DNA of 64,000 nt from Afipia birgiae 34632 (lineage in GTDB: Bacteria > Pseudomonadota > Alphaproteobacteria > Rhizobiales > Xanthobacteraceae). The DNA lies in the NCBI RefSeq assembly GCF_000308295.2, contig NZ_HG326652.1, positions 1,820,186-1,884,185 of the forward strand, given 5' to 3'. Below are positions 58,784-64,000 of the stretch, one piece after another. Under the pieces are notes generated by a model. It was not told the origin of the DNA. It did not search any database and saw only the letters and a list, made by a program, of their open reading frames with translations. How positions within the stretch are numbered: position 1 is the stretch's first letter; each line of letters starts with the position of its first letter. The position numbers and the translations under genes were made by a program.

Positions 58784-58978
58784 TTATTCGGGGCTTACCA
58801 GCTTGCCATCCCGAACTAAACCGACTCGTTTCATTGATTCCAAAAGGGATTTTGCCATTTGGTCTCTAGAAAGATCGGCTCCGGTGCCGGGCATGGTTTT
58901 AAAGTCGGTGGCGACGACATCGCCCTCGAACAAAACCCGCGCTAGCTCGTCAAATTTAGACATGACACCGACTTTCAT
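58784..58978 (-). CDS. Small hypothetical protein (64 aa), first gene of the bicistron
   Basis: A short acidic/basic protein beginning 'MKVGVMSKFDELARVLFEGD' and ending 'MKRVGLVRDGKLVSPE'. An internal ATG (58963, 'MSKFDEL') is an alternative start. A sigma70-like promoter ends about 30 bases upstream, which strongly supports expression. It has no clear helix-turn-helix. It is probably co-transcribed with the 194-residue gene. No family is recognised. Confidence 0.6.
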   Translation of the reverse strand: MKVGVMSKFDELARVLFEGDVVATDFKTMPGTGADLSRDQMAKSLLESMKRVGLVRDGKLVSPE

Positions 58979-59006
58979 AATAGCGACTCAATTCAAAAAG
59001 GCGCGG

Positions 59007-59035
59007 CTTTTATAGAAGCCGAATCAGGGAGTCAA
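59007..59035 (-). promoter_or_regulatory. Sigma70-type promoter of the 64-aa/194-aa bicistron
   Basis: On the minus strand TTGACT (59035-59030) and TAAAAG (59012-59007) are 17 bases apart in an AT-rich context. The predicted start near 59000 leaves a leader of about 20 bases before ATG 58978. Confidence 0.6.
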
Positions 59036-59356
59036 GTGGCTATTCGCAACCTTTGAGTGTCTAACTCACAGGAAACAAACGTGCAACGACCAATTTGGTT
59101 CAGCAGGTCCCATTTTTGTGCATTTTGGGAACTCGTGACATCTGGACCACTCCGGAATCAGTCAAACGGATCAAGTTTTTGCACGCTGGTCTGGTAGGTC
59201 GCGAGCAGTGATCCCACTAGGGGTGGAGTACCCGATTCGTCCCACATGGGTAATTATCCCCACTGTTAACAGGCGCGAGATTTCAGCGTTTTTCCCCATC
59301 AATTTCTATCGGCGGGCGCTTTGGAACGGACGAATGGGGCGACAGAGCGGCGGCGA
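59036..59356. other. 321-bp AT-richer spacer without a supported gene
   Basis: No convincing ORF, tRNA cloverleaf or terminator was found. The lower GC content continues from the bicistron, so this may be part of the same acquired segment. It ends at the stop codon of the FeuQ-like kinase gene. Confidence 0.45.
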
Positions 59357-60757
59357 TCACACCCCCGGCAGCACCAGTTCCGCGCGCAGACCGCCGATCG
59401 GAGCCGCCCCGAGCGTGAAACTGCCGCCGTAAAGCTGGGCCAGATCGGTGACGATGGACAGGCCGAGGCCGGAACCCGGCTTGGTCTCGTCCAGACGCTG
59501 GCCGCGGCGGGCCACCTGGGTTCGCTCCGTGGGTGACAGACCCGGGCCGTCGTCATCGACAATGATGCGCAGGATCGGATCGAGCGCATTCGCCGCCGAA
59601 CGCTCTATCAATACTTCGATGAACACCCGCTGACCCGCCCACTTGCAGGCATTGTCGACGAGATTGCCGGCCATCTCCTCAAGGTCCTGCCGCTCGCCGC
59701 GAAACTTCGCGCCGTCGTTGATTTCCGCGTCGATGAGGATATCCCGGTCGCGGTGGATCTTCTCCATCGTCCGCGCCAGCGCCTCGATCACCGGCGCGAC
59801 CTCGGTGATGGTGCCGATGGTGGTCACACGCGCGGCGATGCGAGCACGCTCCAGATGATGCGCGACCTGATCGCGCATGATGTCGGTCTGTTCCAGAACC
59901 TTGGCCGCAAACGGATCGCCGCGATTGGCTCCGGCCTCGTTGACGATGACGGAGAGCGGCGTCTTGATCGCGTGTGCGAGATTGCCGACATGGGTGCGCG
60001 AGCGCTCGACGATGGCCCGGTTCGCATCAAGCAGCGCGTTGGTTTCGCGCGCCAGCGGCGCGATCTCCTCCGGAAACTCACCCTCCAGCCGCTCCGCCTG
60101 CCCCGAGCGGATGGCGGCCAGCGAGTTGGAAATCCGCTTCAGCGGCGCCAGACCGAACCGCACCTGAAAGATCGTGGTCAGCAGCAGGCCGACCGTCAGC
60201 GCCGCGAACGTCAGCGCCAGATAGCTATTGAAGGCCCAGGTTTCCTCGGAGATTTCAGTGGCGTCACCTGCGACGGTGGCGAGATATTTTCCCTCGGTAC
60301 CAAGATCAACCGGCCGCTCCACCATGCGCAGATGCTGGTTTTCCGGGCCGGTGACATAGCCGAGCCGCACGCCGGACTGATCGAGTTCGACGCCCTGATC
60401 TTCGAGCTTCGGCAGCGAGGCATCCCACAGCGAGCGCGATGCACGCACTTCCGGCTTGTCGCCGTCGGTGCGCGCCATGCGCCAGTACCAGCCCGACAAC
60501 GGCAGTTCGAACAGCGGCTCGCCGAGCGACTGCACGGATCTTTCGGACTTGTCGCTTTTGTCGTTCGGATCGTCAGGTTGCGCCGCTTCGGCGATCAATG
60601 TGCGGAGATAGAAATTGAGCCGGCGGTCGAAGGCGCGCTCGGTCGAGCGCCTGTAGACCGTCGACAGCACAATGCCGGTGATGACGAGGATCAGCACCAC
60701 CCAGGCCGTCGCGGACAGAAACAGCCGTGTCGCGAGAGATTTCGTGCGGCGGGTCAA
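59357..60757 (-). CDS. Sensor histidine kinase, PhoQ/FeuQ-like
   Basis: Inner-membrane kinase of 466 residues. Hydrophobic segments at ~12-34 and ~182-204 enclose a periplasmic domain of ~145 residues ('FELPLSGWYWRMARTDGDKP'). A HAMP-like linker leads to phosphoacceptor 'NLAHAIKTPLSVIVNEAGAN' (~265-284) and a PhoQ-type ATPase ('NLVDNACKWAGQRV', 'DDDGPGLSPTER', 'GSGLGLSIVTDLA'). TTG 60757 is preferred because GGGGAG lies five bases upstream; the longer frame begins at TTG 60787. It is encoded after its regulator, but a palindromic repeat separates the two. The FeuP/FeuQ likeness is recalled, not searched. Confidence 0.91.
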   Translation of the reverse strand: MTRRTKSLATRLFLSATAWVVLILVITGIVLSTVYRRSTERAFDRRLNFYLRTLIAEAAQPDDPNDKSDKSERSVQSLGEPLFELPLSGWYWRMARTDGDKPEVRASRSLWDASLPKLEDQGVELDQSGVRLGYVTGPENQHLRMVERPVDLGTEGKYLATVAGDATEISEETWAFNSYLALTFAALTVGLLLTTIFQVRFGLAPLKRISNSLAAIRSGQAERLEGEFPEEIAPLARETNALLDANRAIVERSRTHVGNLAHAIKTPLSVIVNEAGANRGDPFAAKVLEQTDIMRDQVAHHLERARIAARVTTIGTITEVAPVIEALARTMEKIHRDRDILIDAEINDGAKFRGERQDLEEMAGNLVDNACKWAGQRVFIEVLIERSAANALDPILRIIVDDDGPGLSPTERTQVARRGQRLDETKPGSGLGLSIVTDLAQLYGGSFTLGAAPIGGLRAELVLPGV

Positions 60758-60792
60758 AAATTCTCCCCGTGCGTAGCGCGCGTCCAATCACG

Positions 60793-60873
60793 CGTCATTG
60801 CGAGGAGCACTTGCGACGAAGCAATCCAGTCATTTGCGTTGCTCTGGATTGCTTCGCTCCGCTCGCAATGACG
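60793..60873. repeat. Palindromic repeat, copy 3, between regulator and kinase genes
   Basis: Outer arms CGTCATTGCGAGGAGC / GCTCGCAATGACG and inner arms GACGAAGCAATCCAG / CTGGATTGCTTCG. This is the best-preserved copy. It lies in the 152-bp gap between the regulator stop and kinase start, inside one transcription unit. Confidence 0.87.
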
Positions 60874-60909
60874 GTGGAAGCATTCCGCTCCACCTGAACT
60901 TATCATATT

Positions 60910-61587
60910 CTAATGCGCATTGGTTGCGGGCGGCGGCGTCAGCAGATAGCCGAGGCCGCGCACGGTCTGGATGATATCGACGTCGAGCTTCTTGCGGATG
61001 CGCCCGACGAACACCTCGATGGTGTTGCTGTCGCGGTCGAAGTCCTGATCGTACAGATGCTCGACCAGCTCGGTGCGCGACACCACGCGGCCGGAATGAT
61101 GCATCAGATAGGCCAGCAGCCGATACTCGTGCGACGTCATCTTGATGGGATTGCCGTTGACGCTGACGCGGTTGGTGCGGGTATCCAGCATCACCGGCCC
61201 GCAGGTCAGTTCGGACTGGGCGTGACCCGCAGTTCTCCGCAGCAGCGCGCGGATCCGCGCCAGCACTTCCTCAAGGTGGAACGGCTTGGCGACATAATCG
61301 TCGGCGCCGGCATCGAAGCCCTGTACCTTGTCACTCCAGCGGTCGCGCGCTGTGAGGATCAGCACCGGCATGGTGCGCTTGTTGCGACGCCACGCTTCCA
61401 GCACCGAAATGCCGTCCATCTTGGGCAGGCCGATGTCCAGCACCACCGCATCGTAAGGCTCGCTATCACCGAGGAAGTGCCCCTCCTCGCCATCGAATGC
61501 GCGGTCAACGACATAGCCCGCATCGGACAAAGCCGTCGTGAGCTGGCGGTTGAGATCGGGATCGTCTTCAACAACGAGAAGGCGCAA
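60910..61587 (-). CDS. OmpR-family response regulator, PhoP/FeuP-like
   Basis: A 225-residue regulator: receiver (~1-118) with 'LLVVEDDPDLNRQLTTALSD', phospho-acceptor 'AVVLDIGLPKMDGISVLE' and Lys in 'DDYVAKPFHLEE'; winged helix (~130-220) with 'MTSHEYRLLAYLMHHSGRVV' and 'NTIEVFVGRIRKKLD'. The start is probably TTG 61587, five bases after GGAGG; GTG 61593 is in frame but too close to that site. FeuP of rhizobia controls cyclic glucan export and iron uptake genes; that role here is by analogy only. The kinase gene follows. Confidence 0.92.
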   Translation of the reverse strand: MRLLVVEDDPDLNRQLTTALSDAGYVVDRAFDGEEGHFLGDSEPYDAVVLDIGLPKMDGISVLEAWRRNKRTMPVLILTARDRWSDKVQGFDAGADDYVAKPFHLEEVLARIRALLRRTAGHAQSELTCGPVMLDTRTNRVSVNGNPIKMTSHEYRLLAYLMHHSGRVVSRTELVEHLYDQDFDRDSNTIEVFVGRIRKKLDVDIIQTVRGLGYLLTPPPATNAH

Positions 61588-61687
61588 CGTCACCTCCGAA
61601 TGGCAGGTTCAAGATAACCTAGATGAACGGCGCAGCAGTGAATGCCTCATGAACAAAGCCGCGCCGGAGATTACTTTTTCTCCATAC

Positions 61688-62260
61688 TCACTTCCTCTTC
61701 ACCACCGCCTTGACCAGCTTGCCGAAGACGCCGGGGTCATTCTGGCCGGTGGCGGCGCAGACCTTTTCACGGGTCCGGCCGCTCATGTAGACGCCTAACA
61801 CGCCGAATCGGAACCCCCAATAGCTGACCAGAAGGCCCGTCGCGCCGATCAGGGCGTTGATCGCCGTCATGTCGCCGGTCCAGAATTCGTGGACCAGGAC
61901 AGCCCAGAGGGCGGCGCATTCCAAAGTCAGTTCCAGCGCGTAAAGCGGACGCCAGAGCCGTTGAAGTAAATCCTCGCTGCCGAGTTCCGCGCGGATCGTC
62001 GCCTGCGTCTCGGCGACCGAACCACGCGCGGCCTCCGCTTCGGCGCGAATGGCTTCGGCCCATGTATTCTCTGCCTGCGCGATCTGATCCGCACTGCTCG
62101 TCGTCAGAGCCTTGCCGACCGCCTCCGGCGTTGCGTCGGACGCGCCGACGACCTCGGCGAGAATGCGTCCCGCAGCAGCACCGAGCGGACCGCCCAGCGC
62201 GGTCCCGAGAATCGGTGCGCCGAGCCCGATCACCTGCCTTGCAATGTTACCCCAATCCAT
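61688..62260 (-). CDS. Phage holin-like membrane protein (3TM type)
   Basis: A 190-residue protein that starts 'MDWGNIARQVIGLGAPILGT' and has Gly/Ala-rich hydrophobic N-terminal segment (~10-38), a charged helical middle (~45-100, 'QAENTWAEAIRAEAEAARG'), and two further hydrophobic segments (~110-130, ~137-160). The position directly after an endolysin gene, with 14-bp overlap, and the topology fit 3TM-type holins, which open the inner membrane at lysis. ATG 62260 is used. Confidence 0.75.
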   Translation of the reverse strand: MDWGNIARQVIGLGAPILGTALGGPLGAAAGRILAEVVGASDATPEAVGKALTTSSADQIAQAENTWAEAIRAEAEAARGSVAETQATIRAELGSEDLLQRLWRPLYALELTLECAALWAVLVHEFWTGDMTAINALIGATGLLVSYWGFRFGVLGVYMSGRTREKVCAATGQNDPGVFGKLVKAVVKRK

Positions 62261-63047
62261 TGGATGTCCCTTCCACAGGCGGCATCACCGCCGCTTCCTG
62301 ATGCGCGCGGTGCCGCCAGCGCCAGATGAGAAAGATCGCCAGCGCGGTCACCGCCGCTGCCCCAGCAACCATCGCAACCACTTCAAGCCGCGAGGTCGCC
62401 GCCGCACTCGCCGCGCCCGCGGCGATCACCGCGCCGGCGGACGCCGGCCCCGCCGGAATTTTCACAGGCACGACAGCCTTGCCTGGCGATGCCTCGGCGG
62501 GCGCACTCGCGACCGGCGCAAGCGGACGGCTCTGCGCCATCGCCAGCGCCGCGGCGCGCACGCCGTTGACACGAGCGGTCCAGCCGCGCCCAAACACCGG
62601 AAATGTTTTCAAGCCGCGCAGAAACCCGATGCGCTCCGCGCAGATCGCGATGACAAGATCGCTCGCGGCGCGTTCTCCCGCTGCTGCGATGACCTTATCG
62701 CTCACGATGCTGGTGCGATCGGACAGCTTCAACACCCGTCGCAGCACCTTCCCCGCACGGCCGACGCCGGAGTTCACCCCATAGTCGAACACCGCGTAGT
62801 CGACACCGGCCGGCAGTTCGTCACAGCGCAGCGCGTTCCAGTAACGCTCGCGATAGATCTTCCGCGCGACGGTTTGCGGCAAGGCACACACGTCGTCCGC
62901 GGTAGCGTTGCCCTTCCAGTAGCGCCGCGCGTCAGCAAGCGTGATGCCGAAATTGGTCGGCCCACCGGGATCGGACGGATGATCGGTGTAACCGCCCTCG
63001 TCCTTCAGCAGCCGCGTGAGCGCGACATTGTAAGACTCCGTCGCCAT
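62247..63047 (-). CDS. GH108 (zliS-type) endolysin with C-terminal membrane anchor
   Basis: A 266-residue lysozyme-like protein. The GH108 motif 'LLKDEGGYTDHPSDPGGPTN' (~residues 13-32) with the catalytic Glu in EGGY is followed by 'FGIT', and a peptidoglycan-binding-3 type region ('GVDYAVFDYGVNSGVGRAGK' ~82-101) comes next. Residues ~180-215 are Pro/Ala-rich, and a hydrophobic segment (~220-245, 'VVAMVAGAAAVTALAIFLIW') ends in a short basic tail, so it may be a tethered (SAR-like or membrane) endolysin. No N-terminal signal is present. ATG 63047 is two bases from the 43-residue ORF's stop. Confidence 0.9.
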   Translation of the reverse strand: MATESYNVALTRLLKDEGGYTDHPSDPGGPTNFGITLADARRYWKGNATADDVCALPQTVARKIYRERYWNALRCDELPAGVDYAVFDYGVNSGVGRAGKVLRRVLKLSDRTSIVSDKVIAAAGERAASDLVIAICAERIGFLRGLKTFPVFGRGWTARVNGVRAAALAMAQSRPLAPVASAPAEASPGKAVVPVKIPAGPASAGAVIAAGAASAAATSRLEVVAMVAGAAAVTALAIFLIWRWRHRAHQEAAVMPPVEGTSNGLG

Positions 63048-63048
63048 T

Positions 63049-63180
63049 TCAGAACACCCACGCGGTGAGTGCGAGCGACGTAATCCAGGTAATCAGCGTG
63101 GCCTTGGGCCGAGCCGCGACCTGGCTGGCGGCCCACTCCACAGGCGCGGAAAGGCGATCACGCAGTGATGCGAGTGTCAT
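63049..63180 (-). CDS. Small phage ORF (43 aa), one membrane segment
   Basis: A 43-residue ORF beginning 'MTLASLRDRLSAPVEWAASQ' with a C-terminal hydrophobic segment 'ATLITWITSLALTAWVF'. GGAG lies seven bases before ATG 63180, and the stop TGA is one base before the endolysin ATG, so the three genes form a tight lysis cassette. It may be a small holin partner or antiholin, judged only by size, topology and position. Confidence 0.6.
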   Translation of the reverse strand: MTLASLRDRLSAPVEWAASQVAARPKATLITWITSLALTAWVF

Positions 63181-63196
63181 GTCAGTTCTCCAAATG

Positions 63197-63222
63197 AAAA
63201 CAGCCCGCCAGGGGCGGGCTGT
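63197..63222 (-). terminator. Rho-independent terminator between tail and lysis genes
   Basis: A perfect 10-bp stem ACAGCCCGCC / GGCGGGCTGT with a 3-base loop is followed on the minus strand by TTTTC. It ends the transcript coming from the tail genes, 17 bases before the 43-residue ORF start. Confidence 0.8.
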
Positions 63223-63249
63223 AACGATCAGTGGACGTTGTTTATGGAA

Positions 63250-63375
63250 TCAGATCCGGCGAAACACGGCGTTGATGTACACGCCATCGCGTTCCCGGCT
63301 CCCGCTGCTTAAGGCCTTTTTCGGCAGTGGTGTGAGCCTCGCACCGGCCAAGCCGCGGACATCGAACTCACCCAT
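63250..63375 (-). CDS. Small phage ORF (41 aa) overlapping the tail-gene stop
   Basis: A 41-residue ORF 'MGEFDVRGLAGARLTPLPKK' continuing to '..RDGVYINAVFRRI'. Its ATG (63375) overlaps the last codons of the tail gene in another frame (ATGGGTGA), the pattern of translational coupling. The stretch would otherwise be empty up to the terminator at 63222. The function is unknown; no ribosome site is expected if coupled. Confidence 0.5.
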   Translation of the reverse strand: MGEFDVRGLAGARLTPLPKKALSSGSRERDGVYINAVFRRI

Positions 63376-64000
63376 ACCACCCGGGCGACGTCACCGAGCC
63401 GGCGGAATTGCCGGGCAGATAGCTCGTTCCCCCGCCATTGACGAAGATGGCCCCGCCGGTCGCGGTGCTATAGCGCGCGCCTGTCGCTGATCCCGAAAAT
63501 GTATTGCTGATCCATTCCATGTAACCCGTGCGGGTGGACTGCGCGAACGTACCCAGTGAAGGCGACCCCGTAATGGTGATGGTATTTCCTGCAACGTAGA
63601 AATATCCAAAAGAAATCGCCACCGCATGAGCGGGGGTGTTTCCGGAAATCGTGTAATTCGATGAACACAGGATCTTGCCGCCGCCATCCGCGTTCATGTG
63701 AAACGTCGCGCAGGCGCCGAAGTTGACCGGCGAAACAATATCGATCTTGCCTCCGGACGTGGCCGCGAGCGCGATACCGAAGGTCATGGTTTGGAATTTG
63801 ACGCCTCCGACTCTCAAGCGGCCATTATTCTGAACGGAAATGCAGTGCACGCCGGTCGTCGAGATCACCACATTGGCCGGCGTCGAGACATTGCCCTGAA
63901 GTGTCACATCCCCGGCACCAATCCAGGGCGCATTGACGATGGCGCCGCCGGTATATGTGCCGTCGGCGACCTGAATCGTGATGCTGTAAATCGACAGATC
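63368..64000 (-). CDS. Phage tail-fibre-like beta-rich protein, C-terminal fragment
   Basis: The frame is open from the window's right edge to the TGA at 63368 (about 210 codons seen). The sequence is rich in Gly, Ser, Thr, Val and Ile with short repeated turns ('GRLRVGGVKFQTMTFGIALA', 'YFYVAGNTITITGSPSLGTF', 'GAIFVNGGGTSYLPG'), typical of right-handed beta-helix tail fibres or spike proteins. It ends 'SVTSPGWYG'. The N-terminal attachment part is outside the window. A polysaccharide-binding or degrading role would be normal for the class but no active site is visible. Confidence 0.75.
   Translation of the reverse strand, partial: DLSIYSITIQVADGTYTGGAIVNAPWIGAGDVTLQGNVSTPANVVISTTGVHCISVQNNGRLRVGGVKFQTMTFGIALAATSGGKIDIVSPVNFGACATFHMNADGGGKILCSSNYTISGNTPAHAVAISFGYFYVAGNTITITGSPSLGTFAQSTRTGYMEWISNTFSGSATGARYSTATGGAIFVNGGGTSYLPGNSAGSVTSPGWYG

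Larger units (their letters stand above)
61688..64000 (-). mobile_element. Edge of a prophage: lysis and tail genes
   Basis: All five ORFs here are on the minus strand and phage-like: holin, GH108 endolysin with membrane tail, a 43-residue ORF, a 41-residue ORF and the end of a beta-rich tail protein. The element continues beyond base 64000. The left boundary lies somewhere in 61594-61687; no attachment-site repeat can be identified without the other end. A phage-derived but fixed cluster (for example gene-transfer-agent related) is an alternative. Confidence 0.7.

Noticed and set aside
63223-63249. Attachment site near the tail genes
   Set aside because: No direct repeat can be recognised without the other end of the prophage.

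Overview
The window is a GC-rich alphaproteobacterial chromosome segment. The closest match by gene content is the Bradyrhizobium / Rhodopseudomonas / Afipia group (Nitrobacteraceae). The reasons are a cycHJKL-type cytochrome c maturation operon next to degP, a two-component pair and glnE; a FeuP/FeuQ-like pair; TakP-like TRAP binding proteins; PleC/PdhS-type histidine kinases; and dispersed palindromic repeats. This is inference from gene content and remembered synteny. No rRNA, tRNA or CRISPR array was recognised.

Layout. 1-215: 3' end of moaA. 448-4847: TRAP transporter membrane genes convergent with two tandem TakP-like binding-protein genes, each closed by a near-identical terminator. 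5008-13984: housekeeping genes (Mrp/ApbC, beta-hydroxyacid dehydrogenase, histidine kinase, DUF1289 protein, retropepsin-like protease, DusA, MFS carrier, ABC-F ATPase). 14088-20807: an accessory block of poorly characterised genes: an 864-residue FecR/cadherin-like protein with a His7 run and a Ser/Asp/His-rich tail, a 75-residue protein, a Q/D/N-rich 227-residue protein, a helical protein with an RX4H (HEPN-like) motif, an unknown 166-residue protein, and a LuxR regulator whose receiver domain lacks the phosphorylation residues. 20857-31541: a seven-gene operon (two peptide-type ABC ATPases, binding protein, two permeases, acyl-CoA ligase, single-chain biotin-dependent acyl-CoA carboxylase) divergent from a GntR regulator with its own promoter and a palindrome. 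32799-41047: mixed metabolic and transport genes, including a bacterial ionotropic-glutamate-receptor-like channel and a CDF metal transporter with three repeated C-terminal domains.

41387-61587: a PAS histidine kinase, then a long minus-strand block: FeuP/FeuQ-like pair, an unknown 471-residue protein and a small AT-richer bicistron, ccmI-ccmE-ccmF-ccmH, degP, a second two-component pair, and glnE. glnE is split by a single frameshift near 45995. A plus-strand epimerase gene sits between ccmH and degP, and three copies of one palindromic repeat family lie in spacers. 61688-64000: the edge of a prophage with a lysis cassette (holin, GH108 endolysin, 43-residue ORF) and the end of a beta-rich tail protein.

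For an undescribed system, the best candidates are the 14-21 kb block and the transporter/ligase/carboxylase operon. The functional links in both are inferred from adjacency only.
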